Source of the DNA: Bacteroides sp.
GTDB lineage: Bacteria; Bacteroidota; Bacteroidia; Bacteroidales; Muribaculaceae
Direction of reading: 5' to 3'
DNA: 64,000 nt
Assembly: GCA_014802015.1 (NCBI GenBank)
Contig: JAAVDB010000005.1
Location: forward strand, 17,294 to 81,293
The translations under genes were made by a program, and so were the position numbers. Positions within the stretch are counted from its first letter, which is position 1. Each line of letters begins with the position of its first letter. The notes under the pieces are model-generated. The model was not told where the DNA came from. It worked only from the letters and a program-made list of their open reading frames with translations, and ran no database searches. Of this stretch, positions 54,163 to 63,761 are shown in pieces.

Positions 54163-54184
54163 TTTATCGGGTTTATTTTTACGC

Positions 54185-54192
54185 CAAATTTA
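54185..54192 (-). promoter_or_regulatory. Predicted -7 element of the GH36 gene
   Basis: On the minus strand TAAATTTG matches the -7 consensus, 22 bases before the ATG at 54162. The expected -33 TTTG is not seen. Confidence 0.45.
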
Positions 54193-54202
54193 CGAAATAA
54201 GT

Positions 54203-54751
54203 TCATTTATTTTGAGAATTTTGAGATAGTATATGTTTGATAAAGTCAGTCTTAGCCGCAGTGTATCCGTCTCGGTCATTGCGGGATCGAGGCAGCAGAC
54301 CGAGTTTTAACCGTTCATACTCGCACGCCTCGTCAGGATGGGCATTCAAGTAATCACGGAAATAAACCTCATCATTATCACCCCGGCAATGAAAATGTAT
54401 ATGATACACTTGCTCCGCATAGCCGTACGGGGTATAACCGCGGTTGAAACTCATTCGCGAATCAGACTCGGACATACATATATATCCGTGATTCTCCATA
54501 ATATTCTTCACTTCGGTCCAATCTGCATCAGGAGATATTTCTACAAGAATATCCAAAATAGGTTTAGCCTGAATAGCGGAAATCGCCGTACTGCCGATAT
54601 GATTGATAACCGGACGGTAATCCACAAGCAGGACTGCCAGTGATCTGATTTCATCACGCGCCCATTCACTCCATAAAGGATTGTGCGGTGTCAACTCTAT
54701 TGGAAACAGTTCCCATAGTTCCGCCAACGTCATTTCATTTAGCTGCCGCAT
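54203..54751 (-). CDS. GrpB family (UPF0157) protein
   Basis: 182 residues. The pattern VINHIGSTAISAIQAKPILDILVEI and a C-terminal YAAAKTDFI-like stretch match the GrpB nucleotidyltransferase-like family, whose function is uncertain. It lies 30 bases after the acetyltransferase gene and 40 before the GH36 start, so it may share a transcript with the former. Confidence 0.88.
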   Translation of the reverse strand: MRQLNEMTLAELWELFPIELTPHNPLWSEWARDEIRSLAVLLVDYRPVINHIGSTAISAIQAKPILDILVEISPDADWTEVKNIMENHGYICMSESDSRMSFNRGYTPYGYAEQVYHIHFHCRGDNDEVYFRDYLNAHPDEACEYERLKLGLLPRSRNDRDGYTAAKTDFIKHILSQNSQNK

Positions 54752-54781
54752 AAAGTTCTTTAAGAGGACGTTTAAACGGAG

Positions 54782-55309
54782 CTAAAAGTCATCCTTTGTC
54801 ATTACGTAGATATGCTCTGTACGTTTGTCTCCGAGCGGCGACACCACATCAGGATTGGTGTGGTGAAAACGGAAGCCACATTTCTCGCACACGCGCTTTG
54901 ACTTGTCATTGCCATCATAATATCCGCACCACATCGTTGAAATATCAAGGTCATCAAAACCGCGATGTAATAACGCTCTGACAGATTCAGGTATCAGTCC
55001 GAGGCCCCAATACGGTTTAGCGATCCAATATCCTATCTCTCCTTCCGTCGGACGCATATCTGCCGAGTGCAGACTCTCTGAAAACATAATGCCGCAACAG
55101 CCGATCGGCTCACGTGTCGACTTCAGGACTACGGCATACACTTCAGGCGCGTTAAAGACAGTCCGGATTACTTCAAGGCTGTTCTCAACCGACGTATGCG
55201 GAGGCCAGCCTGCCGGATGACCTACTTCCGGATCACTGGCATATTTATATAACGTCTCAGCATCATCATCTCGCCAATGTCTGAGGATCAAACGTTCAGT
55301 CTCTATCAT
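54782..55309 (-). CDS. GNAT acetyltransferase (RimJ/RimL type)
   Basis: 175 residues from the ATG at 55309; a GTG at 55333 lies inside the promoter palindrome and is rejected. The GNAT fold is seen in TERLILRHWRDDDAETLYKYASDPEVG, GYWIAKPYWGLGLIPESVRALL (acetyl-CoA loop) and the end. The family acetylates N-termini of ribosomal proteins or small molecules; the target is unknown. Divergent from serB, sharing a palindromic promoter. Confidence 0.9.
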   Translation of the reverse strand: MIETERLILRHWRDDDAETLYKYASDPEVGHPAGWPPHTSVENSLEVIRTVFNAPEVYAVVLKSTREPIGCCGIMFSESLHSADMRPTEGEIGYWIAKPYWGLGLIPESVRALLHRGFDDLDISTMWCGYYDGNDKSKRVCEKCGFRFHHTNPDVVSPLGDKRTEHIYVMTKDDF

Positions 55310-55332
55310 TGTATATCGTATAGATTGATTCA

Positions 55333-55380
55333 CAAATTTACATATAATTCGAGAATTTTCTCAATTTATATGTAAATTTG
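55333..55380. promoter_or_regulatory. 48-bp palindromic divergent promoter/operator
   Basis: An almost perfect palindrome: 21 of 24 base pairs match around a centre between 55356 and 55357. Each outer end carries TAAATTTG reading outward (55373-55380 plus; 55333-55340 minus), a -7 element for serB and for the acetyltransferase. The centre would suit a symmetric regulator. The -33 TTTG elements are not clear, so the promoter part is partly supported. Confidence 0.6.
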
Positions 55381-55408
55381 CATAATAGTTACATTTTGCC
55401 ACTAAAAA

Positions 55409-56635
55409 ATGGATAAACCACAACTCGAACTTATACTTATCAATATATCCGGGCAGGATCATCCGGGTGTCACATCCGCCCTTTCGGAAATCCTTGCCCG
55501 CTATGATGCCGGCATTCTCGACATCGGCCAGGCCGACATTCATCATACACTCTCGCTCGGCATTCTCATCAAGACCGAGGCATCCGTGTCGGGCAATATT
55601 ATGAAAGAACTGCTATTCAAGGCATCGGAACTCAATGTAAATATCCGATTTACTCCGGTCACTATCCGTGAGTATGAGGAATGGGTAGGCCGTCAGGGCA
55701 AAAACAGATGGATCATCACACTGCTCGGACGTCGACTCACCGCTCGACAGATAGCCAACGTCACATCCGTATTGGCCGAACAGGGGATGAATATCGATGC
55801 GATACAGCGTCTGACCGGACGCATGCCGCTCGGCGAAGAGGAGCAACCCAAATCAAAATCATGCGTCGAGATGTCCGTGCGCGGCACACCCGTGGATGTA
55901 CATGCGATGCAGGAACGTTTCATGCAACTGTCGCAGGAGGATGAATTTGACATCTCCATGCAGGAAGACACCCTCTACCGCCGATGTCGCCGACTGATAT
56001 GTTTTGATATGGACTCAACGCTCATCGAGACCGAGGTTATCGACGAACTCGCCATCCGTGCCGGTGTCGGAGATCAGGTCAAAGCCATCACCGAGAGTGC
56101 GATGCGTGGTGAGATTGACTTCGGCGAGAGTTTCCGTCAGCGTGTGGCTCTGCTCAAGGGGCTTGACGAGAGCGTCATGCGTGAGATCGCAGAAAACCTT
56201 CCTGTCACTGAAGGTGTGGACCGCATGATGCAGGTGCTAAAACGTGCAGGCTACAAGACGGCGATACTCTCAGGCGGATTTACTTATTTCGGCAACTATC
56301 TCAAACAGAAGTACGGATTTGACTACGTGTATGCCAATGAGCTGGAAATCGTAGATGGCAAACTCACCGGACGTCACGTCGGCGACATAGTGGACGGACG
56401 ACGCAAAGCAGAACTGCTCAGACTCATCGCCCAAGTCGAGAATGTGAATATAGCACAGACCATAGCCGTCGGTGACGGTGCTAATGACCTGCCAATGCTA
56501 TCAACCGCCGGGCTCGGCATAGCATTCCATGCCAAACCTAAGGTCAAGGCCAACGCCGAACAGTCCATATCGACAATCGGACTTGACGGTGTCCTCTACT
56601 TTCTTGGATTCAAGGACTCTTTTATCACCGAATAA
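55409..56635 (+). CDS. serB: Phosphoserine phosphatase with two N-terminal ACT domains
   Basis: 408 residues. The N-terminal 170 residues form two ACT-like domains (LELILINISGQDHPGVTSALSEIL split; RWIITLLGRRLTARQIANVTSVL). The HAD phosphatase follows: nucleophile Asp200 and Asp202 in FDMDSTLIETEV, then ILSGGFTYF and VGDGANDLPML. It makes serine from phosphoserine; the ACT domains may sense serine. It is divergent from the acetyltransferase gene across a palindromic promoter. Confidence 0.95.
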   Translation: MDKPQLELILINISGQDHPGVTSALSEILARYDAGILDIGQADIHHTLSLGILIKTEASVSGNIMKELLFKASELNVNIRFTPVTIREYEEWVGRQGKNRWIITLLGRRLTARQIANVTSVLAEQGMNIDAIQRLTGRMPLGEEEQPKSKSCVEMSVRGTPVDVHAMQERFMQLSQEDEFDISMQEDTLYRRCRRLICFDMDSTLIETEVIDELAIRAGVGDQVKAITESAMRGEIDFGESFRQRVALLKGLDESVMREIAENLPVTEGVDRMMQVLKRAGYKTAILSGGFTYFGNYLKQKYGFDYVYANELEIVDGKLTGRHVGDIVDGRRKAELLRLIAQVENVNIAQTIAVGDGANDLPMLSTAGLGIAFHAKPKVKANAEQSISTIGLDGVLYFLGFKDSFITE

Positions 56636-56658
56636 CAACTCTCAACACCAATATAGAT

Positions 56659-59600
56659 ATGAACGAGGACGCACTAAGCCAACTCTATCTCAAGGATACG
56701 GCTTTTCAGGATCTGATGCAGAAACACATATTCAACGTGCTTCTCATCGCCTCAACCTACGACTCTTTCATGATGGAGGAGGATGGCCGTGTCGAGGAAC
56801 AGTTGTACTTCGAGTACATCTCCCTTAACCTTTCATCCCCGCCCCGAGTTACGCACGTGCTCAACTCGGCTGAAGCCATCAAGCTGATGGAGACCAAGAG
56901 TTTCGACATGGTGATCATGATGCCGGGTAATGACATCAGCGAGACTTTTGCCGGAGCAAGACGTATCAAGGAACTGCATCCCGATCAACCGATCATAGTC
57001 CTCACTCCGTTCTCCAAGGAGGTGTCACGCCGACTCTCTAACGAGGACTTTTCAGGTATTGATTACGTATTCTCATGGCTCGGAAATGTCGATCTGCTGC
57101 TCGCTATCATCAAGTTGCTTGAGGATAAGCTAAATGCCGAAAATGACATCAACAAGGTCGGTGTCCAGATGATACTTATCGTCGAGGATTCGGTGCGGTT
57201 CTACAGTTCTGTATTACCGATTGTCTACAAATTCATACTCACCCAGTCACGTCTCTTCTCGACCGAAGCGCTCAACGAGCATGAGCGTATGCTGCGTATG
57301 CGCGGACGTCCCAAGGTCATGCTCGCACGTGACTATGAGGAGGCTATCGCTCTATATGATAAATATTCCGACCACATACTCGGTGTGATAAGCGACGTTT
57401 CATTCATGCGTGACGGCAAGAAGGATCCCAAGGCCGGCATCCGACTGGCTCATGAACTGCGTGAGCGTGATCCGTATCTGCCCCTCATCATCGAGAGTTC
57501 GGAGCCCGAGAACGCTCACGATGTCGTCAAGATGGGCTGTACGTTCATTGACAAGAACTCGAAGAAATTTCCCGTTGATCTTGGCAAAGCTATCATCAAC
57601 GAATTTGGATTCGGCGACTTTGTAGTACGCAATCCTGAAACAGGTGAAGAGATACGGCGTATACACAACCTGAAGGAGCTGCAAAAATATATCTTCGATA
57701 TTCCGGCCGAAGCTCTTTATTGGCACGCATCGTTCAACGACATATCACGATGGCTATATTCGCGCGCTATGTTCCCGATAGCCGAGGTCATCAAGCACCA
57801 TAGGTTCAAGGACATCAGCGATGCCCCCAAAGTGCGTCAACTGTTCTTTGATCTCATCGTCAAGTACCGAAAGATGAAGAACCGCGGTGTGGTCGCCATC
57901 TTCCGTAAAGAAATGTTCGACCACTATTCCAACTTCGCACGTATCGGACAAGGATCGCTCGGAGGAAAAGGACGTGGTCTGGCATTTATCGATTCAATTA
58001 TCAAAAAGAATCCTGTATGCGACAATTTTGACGGCATAACGATCTCGATACCCAGGACGGTCGTACTGTGCACCGATATATTCGATGAATTTATGGAGAG
58101 TAATCAGCTCTATCCAATAGCATTGAGCGACATATCGGATGAAGAGATCCTGACTCACTTTCTCAAGGCTAAATTGCCGATACGTATACGCGAAGACTTG
58201 CGGGCCCTCCTTCAGGTTGTGGACACACCCATAGCCGTACGATCGTCAAGTCTGCTTGAGGATTCCCACTATCAGCCCTTTGCCGGAATATATTCCACCT
58301 ACATGGTGCCTAAATACTCTGACACCGAGCGAATGCTTTCGCTGTTGTCCGATGCCATCAAGGGCGTTTACGCATCTGTTTTCTATTCCGATTCAAAAGC
58401 CTATATGACAGCGACATCCAATGTAATCGATCAGGAAAAGATGGCTGTTATACTCCAGGAGGTAGTAGGTAAAGACCTGGAGGGGTACTATTTCCCGTCA
58501 TTCTCAGGAGTAGGTCGTTCGCTCAACTACTATCCTCTCGGTGACGAGAAACCTGAGGACGGCGTGGCAGAGATAGCCGTCGGCCTCGGCAAATATATCG
58601 TGGATGGCGGTGTCGGACTCCGTTTCTCACCGCGCCACCCCGAGAATGTGTTGCAGACATCCGAGCTCGAACTTGCACTCCGGGACACCCAGACACGCAT
58701 GTATGCGCTCGACATGATAGGCCCGGAGCGAGAGACAAATCTTGCCGGAGGAAAGATCACAAAACCCGTGGAGTCTCTTGACAAAATCAAGGTTGAGGAC
58801 GGATATAATGTAGCCAAATTACGCGTTCAGGACGTGGCCGAGCGAGGGGCGCTTACATATATGGTATCGACATTTGATGCCCGTGACTATGTGCTGCGTG
58901 ACAATGACAAAGGCATTGGGCGCAAAGTCGTCACCTTCAACAACGTTCTAAAACACAACGTTTTCCCTCTTGCCGAGGCAGTAGACTTCATGCTCAACAA
59001 GGGCCAACAGGAGATGCAACGACCGGTTGAAATAGAATTTGCCGGCATGATTGAGCCTGGCAAAGGTTCAAAAGGTCACCTCTACTGGTTGCAGATACGT
59101 CCGATCGTCGACCGAAAGGAGAATGTCGACGAGGCCGTTATGGCTACTCCTGACGACCGTCTGCTACTCAAGTCCTCGACAGCTCTCGGACATGGCACGA
59201 TCGAGGGAGTAAAGACTGTGGTGTATGTACGCCCCGAAAAGTTTTCGTCGTCCAACAACTCGCTTATCGCGCGTGAGATGGAGAAAATCAACCGTGGATT
59301 CCTCGAACGCGATGAACGATACCTGCTCATCGGTCCGGGACGCTGGGGCTCATCCGACTCCGCTCTCGGCATACCCGTGAAATGGCCGGCCATATCGGCT
59401 GCGCGCCTGATAGTGGAGTCAGCCCTGCCTAACTACCGTATCGAACCGAGTCAGGGCACACACTTCTTCCAGAATCTGACTTCGTTCGGAGTGGCATACT
59501 TCACTATCGATACCTCGCGTAATAAAGCCGGAGATAAGATCACCGACCTGTATGACGTGGCGTTTCTTGATGCCCGACCAGCTGTATACGAGAGCGAATT

Positions 59601-59688
59601 TCTGCGTATAGTGACCTTCGACGAACCACTTGTCATCGGTGTAAACGGCCTCAAAGGCACCGGTGTTGTCGTTAAACCTCAGATATAA
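56659..59688 (+). CDS. Double receiver / PPDK_N-like (PEP synthase-type) fusion protein
   Basis: 1009 residues. Domain one (about 20-150) is a degenerate receiver-like fold. Domain two (about 170-310) is a receiver with the acidic pair around Asp177 (IVEDS), acceptor-like Asp246 (VISDVSF) and Lys299 (FIDKNSK). The rest (about 430-1009) is an ATP-grasp PEP/pyruvate-binding region (GQGSLGGKGRGLAFID, PIAVRSSSLLEDS, FAGIYSTYMV). The swivelling phosphohistidine domain of PEP synthase is not seen, so it probably does not make PEP. It may use nucleotide binding for signalling. It starts 23 bases after serB. Confidence 0.85.
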   Translation: MNEDALSQLYLKDTAFQDLMQKHIFNVLLIASTYDSFMMEEDGRVEEQLYFEYISLNLSSPPRVTHVLNSAEAIKLMETKSFDMVIMMPGNDISETFAGARRIKELHPDQPIIVLTPFSKEVSRRLSNEDFSGIDYVFSWLGNVDLLLAIIKLLEDKLNAENDINKVGVQMILIVEDSVRFYSSVLPIVYKFILTQSRLFSTEALNEHERMLRMRGRPKVMLARDYEEAIALYDKYSDHILGVISDVSFMRDGKKDPKAGIRLAHELRERDPYLPLIIESSEPENAHDVVKMGCTFIDKNSKKFPVDLGKAIINEFGFGDFVVRNPETGEEIRRIHNLKELQKYIFDIPAEALYWHASFNDISRWLYSRAMFPIAEVIKHHRFKDISDAPKVRQLFFDLIVKYRKMKNRGVVAIFRKEMFDHYSNFARIGQGSLGGKGRGLAFIDSIIKKNPVCDNFDGITISIPRTVVLCTDIFDEFMESNQLYPIALSDISDEEILTHFLKAKLPIRIREDLRALLQVVDTPIAVRSSSLLEDSHYQPFAGIYSTYMVPKYSDTERMLSLLSDAIKGVYASVFYSDSKAYMTATSNVIDQEKMAVILQEVVGKDLEGYYFPSFSGVGRSLNYYPLGDEKPEDGVAEIAVGLGKYIVDGGVGLRFSPRHPENVLQTSELELALRDTQTRMYALDMIGPERETNLAGGKITKPVESLDKIKVEDGYNVAKLRVQDVAERGALTYMVSTFDARDYVLRDNDKGIGRKVVTFNNVLKHNVFPLAEAVDFMLNKGQQEMQRPVEIEFAGMIEPGKGSKGHLYWLQIRPIVDRKENVDEAVMATPDDRLLLKSSTALGHGTIEGVKTVVYVRPEKFSSSNNSLIAREMEKINRGFLERDERYLLIGPGRWGSSDSALGIPVKWPAISAARLIVESALPNYRIEPSQGTHFFQNLTSFGVAYFTIDTSRNKAGDKITDLYDVAFLDARPAVYESEFLRIVTFDEPLVIGVNGLKGTGVVVKPQI

Positions 59689-59709
59689 ACCAATCCTAAA
59701 ATCTACGTA

Positions 59710-60138
59710 ATGAATTATTTCATCACATATAACGGTCAGACGATCGGCCCGATGTCGGTCGAACAGTTGGTATCCTATCCGGTGACCCCGAATACTCCGG
59801 TCTGTACGGAAGATAATCATGAATGGCATCCTCTGTACACCCACCCCGAGCTGATGGAAGCCCTCCACCGGGCCACCTGCGACAACGTTGATATGCCTAC
59901 AACCGATAAAGACAAGACCCTTTGCGGTATTCTGGCTTTACTGTTAGGTGGATTCGGCGCTCATTATTTCTATCTCGGTAAGATCGGGGGAGCCTTTATA
60001 TGCCTTCTGCTCTCACTTGTCACATGTGGATTATGGGGTTTCATAACATTCATTCAAGGTATACTCATCCTCACTATGACACAGACTCAGTTTGAACAAA
60101 AATTTGTACTGAGCAAATCAACTTTCCCCATATTCTGA
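59710..60138 (+). CDS. GYF-like / TM2 domain membrane protein
   Basis: 142 residues. The N-terminal 55 residues look like a GYF_2 domain (YFITYNGQTIGPMSVEQL, EWHPLYTHPEL). The C-terminal part is a TM2 pair of membrane helices (CGILALLLGGFGAHYFYLGK, FICLLLSLVTCGLWGFITFIQG split). Such proteins are widespread in Bacteroidetes with unknown function. It starts 21 bases after the fusion gene. Confidence 0.85.
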   Translation: MNYFITYNGQTIGPMSVEQLVSYPVTPNTPVCTEDNHEWHPLYTHPELMEALHRATCDNVDMPTTDKDKTLCGILALLLGGFGAHYFYLGKIGGAFICLLLSLVTCGLWGFITFIQGILILTMTQTQFEQKFVLSKSTFPIF

Positions 60139-60161
60139 GGTCAAGTGACAGAATAATTATG

Positions 60162-60193
60162 TTTGGCACTTTCGATTTTAATGCGTAATTTTG
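60162..60193 (+). promoter_or_regulatory. Promoter of surE-dacB
   Basis: TTTG (60162-60165), a 20-nt gap, and TAATTTTG (60186-60193) match both Bacteroidetes elements. It lies 34 bases before the surE ATG. Confidence 0.85.
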
Positions 60194-60226
60194 TTATAGC
60201 TCTATATAACTCTAAAAAATTACGCA

Positions 60227-60991
60227 ATGAATAATCGTCCGCTCATATTTATAACCAACGATGACGGCATACATGCCCCCGGGATTAAGTATCTTGCAGG
60301 CATAGCCTCACAGTTCGGTGACGTTATCGTCGGAGCCCCTGACACGCCCCAATCCGGCAAATCATCGGCTCTGACTGTAAACGCACCTCTTGAAGTTAAC
60401 ACTCATCCGTCGGTCGACGGCATACAGTATTACAGCATCACAGGCACTCCGGTCGATTGCGTAAAGGTAGCTATGCATGCTATCCTTGACCGCAAACCTG
60501 ACATACTGCTGTCAGGTATCAACCATGGATCGAACGCAGCTGTCAACAATATCTATTCGGGCACAATGGGAGCTACAATGGAAGGGTGTCTTCTCGGCAT
60601 ACCATCGATAGGATTCTCATTGCTTGACCACTCGATGAAAGCCGATTTTCAACCGCTTGGTCAATTCGTGTCCGACATTATAAGCCGCGTTCTCGCATCC
60701 GGATTGCCTCAGGACATCTGTCTTAATGTCAATTTCCCTGCCGGATGCACGCCGGAAGGAGTGAAAGTGGTTCGTGCGGCGCGCGGACATTGGTCGGAAG
60801 AATATGCCGATTATGCCACTCCGCACGGCAAACCGTTCTACTGGCTCACCGGCACGTTCATTAACGAAGAACCGGACAATTCTGACACCGACGAATATTG
60901 GCTGGCACGTAATTACGGCACCATTGTCCCGATACGCCCCGACCAGACTGCCGGTGATAAGATCAATGACATAAAAGCGATAATCGACTGA
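60227..60991 (+). CDS. surE: 5'/3'-nucleotidase SurE
   Basis: 254 residues. The metal site motif is TNDDGIHAPG near residue 12, followed by ITGTPVDCVKVAMHA and SGINHGSNAAVNNIYSGTMGATMEG (split), all family hallmarks. It dephosphorylates nucleoside monophosphates and short polyphosphates. Stop and the dacB start overlap by one base. Confidence 0.96.
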   Translation: MNNRPLIFITNDDGIHAPGIKYLAGIASQFGDVIVGAPDTPQSGKSSALTVNAPLEVNTHPSVDGIQYYSITGTPVDCVKVAMHAILDRKPDILLSGINHGSNAAVNNIYSGTMGATMEGCLLGIPSIGFSLLDHSMKADFQPLGQFVSDIISRVLASGLPQDICLNVNFPAGCTPEGVKVVRAARGHWSEEYADYATPHGKPFYWLTGTFINEEPDNSDTDEYWLARNYGTIVPIRPDQTAGDKINDIKAIID

Positions 60992-62346
60992 TGACATTAC
61001 GCAGATTAATCATTCTTACCGTCGTAACTGCCTTATCGGTCACAAAGGGTGTTGCGTTCCCGTTGAAAGTGACGGGTCTTGACACGCTCAATACCGCCGT
61101 ATGGATCCATGATCTGCGATGGGGTTATGACCTTGTCAACGCCAATATCGACAAGGCCCTTATCCCGGCATCGGTGATGAAGAGTGTGACATGCGCATCA
61201 CTACTGAATCTTGCCGAGAGCAACGAGCGTTTCGCCACACACGTTGTATTCAGCGGTCAGATGCGTGATTCGGTATTGGATGGCAACGTTATAGTCCGCG
61301 CTATAGGTGATCCTACCATCGAATCAGTCTTCTTATCCGAATCTCAAGGGTTTACGGACAGTATTGCGGCTGCTCTGTCACGAGCAGGCATACGCCGGAT
61401 CACGGGCAACGTGATTATCGACGACAGCGGGTTTCCCGATGCCACTACTCCGCATGGCTGGATGGCAGAAGATATTGTATGGCCTTACGGTGCACGTCTG
61501 CACGGTGCGAATTTCCATGACAACCGGTTTCAGTTGTCTTTACCGTCCAAGAAGACTGTCCCTGAAGTTCCGGATCTGAAATTTCAATATGTCAAGTCCA
61601 ATCGTCGCGGTTTAAAGGTTGATCGCAAGGACGGGTCGGAGACCTTTATCATCACCGGCAGTCCGAGGCGCGGATTCAGCGATACATACTCTATGCCCTA
61701 TCCGGCCAAATCAATGAGAGCAGCTATACTGGCCGCTCTTGATGAAGCCGATATAACAGTCGCCGGAAATAAACTTGCGTCGCGGGATGGAGAGACTGAA
61801 TTATACACACACCTTTCGCCCCGCTTCGGTGACATAATGCAGAGTCTGATGCACCGCTCCGACAATCTTATGGCAGAAGGAATGTTACGGGCCATAGCTC
61901 CCGGTGGGACAAGAGCACATGCCATAGAGGAAGAGATGGCCGTATGGACAATGGCCGGCATAGGTGCGCACGGCGTCAGAATTATTGACGGGAGTGGCCT
62001 GTCACGTGACAACCGCCTCACCGCACGATTTCTCGGCCAGATATATCAGTACATGCTTGGCGAAGACTTCGGCGACGAGTATGTATCACTCTTTCCTCTG
62101 GCCGGGCGACACGGCACAATGCGTAATTTCCTTGTTGATACACCTCTCGAAGGTCGGGTTGCCATGAAGACCGGGTCGATGAAAGGCGTTCAGTCCTATA
62201 GCGGATACCTGCTCGATGAAGAGGGGCGTCCGACACATCTCCTCGTATTCATGGCAAACGGATTCAAGTGCAGCCGGCAGGCTCTAAAAAATGACATCCA
62301 ACGCTTGTTATTAGAATTATTTGATGTAAGTTTGCAAGATAATTGA
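60991..62346 (+). CDS. dacB: D-alanyl-D-alanine carboxypeptidase/endopeptidase (PBP4 type)
   Basis: 451 residues with a signal peptide (LIILTVVTALSVTKGVAF). Peptidase S13 motifs: Ser61-V-M-Lys64 (nucleophile), Ser290-Asp-Asn292, and Lys393-Thr-Gly395. It trims or cuts peptide cross-links of peptidoglycan in the periplasm. Translation is coupled to surE. The length fits PBP4 of Bacteroidetes. Confidence 0.93.
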   Translation: MTLRRLIILTVVTALSVTKGVAFPLKVTGLDTLNTAVWIHDLRWGYDLVNANIDKALIPASVMKSVTCASLLNLAESNERFATHVVFSGQMRDSVLDGNVIVRAIGDPTIESVFLSESQGFTDSIAAALSRAGIRRITGNVIIDDSGFPDATTPHGWMAEDIVWPYGARLHGANFHDNRFQLSLPSKKTVPEVPDLKFQYVKSNRRGLKVDRKDGSETFIITGSPRRGFSDTYSMPYPAKSMRAAILAALDEADITVAGNKLASRDGETELYTHLSPRFGDIMQSLMHRSDNLMAEGMLRAIAPGGTRAHAIEEEMAVWTMAGIGAHGVRIIDGSGLSRDNRLTARFLGQIYQYMLGEDFGDEYVSLFPLAGRHGTMRNFLVDTPLEGRVAMKTGSMKGVQSYSGYLLDEEGRPTHLLVFMANGFKCSRQALKNDIQRLLLELFDVSLQDN

Positions 62347-62356
62347 TAATAAAAAT

Positions 62357-62989
62357 ATGTCACGCAACTATAATGAGCTGCTTAAGGCAGTATATGAGAT
62401 AGAGGGATTGCTTGCCCTGCAGGTGCAACGCGGTGATAACGCTGTAGCTGCCGTCGACGATATGATCGCCGACAAATTGTCAGTGCTCGCTGAAAAATTT
62501 TCATCCGTGAACACTACACCGGCCTCAGAAAAGACAGAGGATAATGTGTCCATAGCAACACCGGAGTCCATTGAAAGCAAATTGGAAACTGTTTCTGAAA
62601 TTGTATCTGAACCAGAACAAGTGTCGACGTGTCCCTCCGAATCGGATGACACCGTTGAATCCGAAGCAATAGCAGATGCCGCTCTCGAAGAGGAGCGCGA
62701 GGATGCCGACATACGTCTGGCTAATGACAACATGTCACTGACTCTTGACGAAAAACTTGCACGCGAACGTGCTCAGGACATATTCAAGGCATTTACACTT
62801 AATGACAAGTTCCGTTTCCGTCGCGAATTGTTCCGCAACTCACAGGAAGAGTTTGATGACGCTCTCAATATCATCTCACAGATGTCAACCATCGAAGAGG
62901 CCGAGGAATACATCTATGACGACCTGTGTTGGGACCCTGAGAATGAAGATGTAAAAGCCTTCATGGACATTGTGACAAAACATTTCTGA
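62357..62989 (+). CDS. Conserved hypothetical protein with acidic linker
   Basis: 210 residues. An N-terminal helix region (NYNELLKAVYEIEGLLALQV), a Glu/Ser/Val-rich linker (about 50-125), and a C-terminal helical domain (AQDIFKAFTLNDKFRFRRELF, EEAEEYIYDDLCWDPENEDV split). No signal peptide. Bacteroidales-typical; function unknown. It lies 11 bases after dacB. Confidence 0.7.
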   Translation: MSRNYNELLKAVYEIEGLLALQVQRGDNAVAAVDDMIADKLSVLAEKFSSVNTTPASEKTEDNVSIATPESIESKLETVSEIVSEPEQVSTCPSESDDTVESEAIADAALEEEREDADIRLANDNMSLTLDEKLARERAQDIFKAFTLNDKFRFRRELFRNSQEEFDDALNIISQMSTIEEAEEYIYDDLCWDPENEDVKAFMDIVTKHF

Positions 62990-63016
62990 TACACGTCAGA
63001 ACTCATCACAGAAAGC

Positions 63017-63736
63017 ATGAGCGGAAAACTATACATCGTCCCCACCCCTGTAGGAAATATGGCCGACATGACACCTCGTGCCATTGAGGTGCTCAAGACA
63101 TGCGGTCAGATATATGCCGAGGACACACGTACATCAGGAGTGCTGCTGCGCCACTTCGGTATTGATACGCCATGCGCGTCACATCACAAATTCAACGAGC
63201 ATGCTACCGTTCGCCCCATCATCGACAGGCTTATTGCCGGAGAGACCGTGGCACTCATCTCGGATGCAGGCACACCAGGCATCAGTGATCCGGGATTTCT
63301 TCTGACACGTGAATGTCGACGCGAAGGTATCGAAGTCGAGACCTTACCCGGGGCCACAGCATTCGTCCCTGCTCTTGTAAATTCGGGACTGCCGACTGAC
63401 AGATTTACGTTTGAAGGCTTTCTTCCGCCCAAAAAGGGACGACGCACTCGCCTTGAGCGTATAGCCGCAAACGACTGTACGAGCATAATCTACGAATCTC
63501 CGTTGCGCCTTGTCAAGACCATCGGAGAACTCATTGAAGTGTGCGGGCCTGATCGTCAGGCAAGCGTGTCACGTGAAATCTCAAAAATGCACGACACTAC
63601 CCACCGCGGCACTTTATCTGAACTGGAATCATATTTCCTTGAAAACAATCCGCGGGGTGAAATCGTTATAATATTAGGTGCACCCGACAATGACGCGCCA
63701 AAAGTTCACAAGAACAAATATAAAGACATCAATTAG
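63017..63736 (+). CDS. rsmI: 16S rRNA (cytidine-1402-2'-O)-methyltransferase RsmI
   Basis: 239 residues. The SAM-binding start PTPVGNMADMTPRAIEVL, the EDTR-type segment (YAEDTRTSGVLLRHFGI), and SDAGTPGISDPGFLL are hallmarks. It methylates the ribose of C1402 in the decoding centre with RsmH. Bases after it lead to a lipoprotein gene. Confidence 0.96.
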   Translation: MSGKLYIVPTPVGNMADMTPRAIEVLKTCGQIYAEDTRTSGVLLRHFGIDTPCASHHKFNEHATVRPIIDRLIAGETVALISDAGTPGISDPGFLLTRECRREGIEVETLPGATAFVPALVNSGLPTDRFTFEGFLPPKKGRRTRLERIAANDCTSIIYESPLRLVKTIGELIEVCGPDRQASVSREISKMHDTTHRGTLSELESYFLENNPRGEIVIILGAPDNDAPKVHKNKYKDIN

Positions 63737-63761
63737 AAATTATAACATACATCACAACTAT

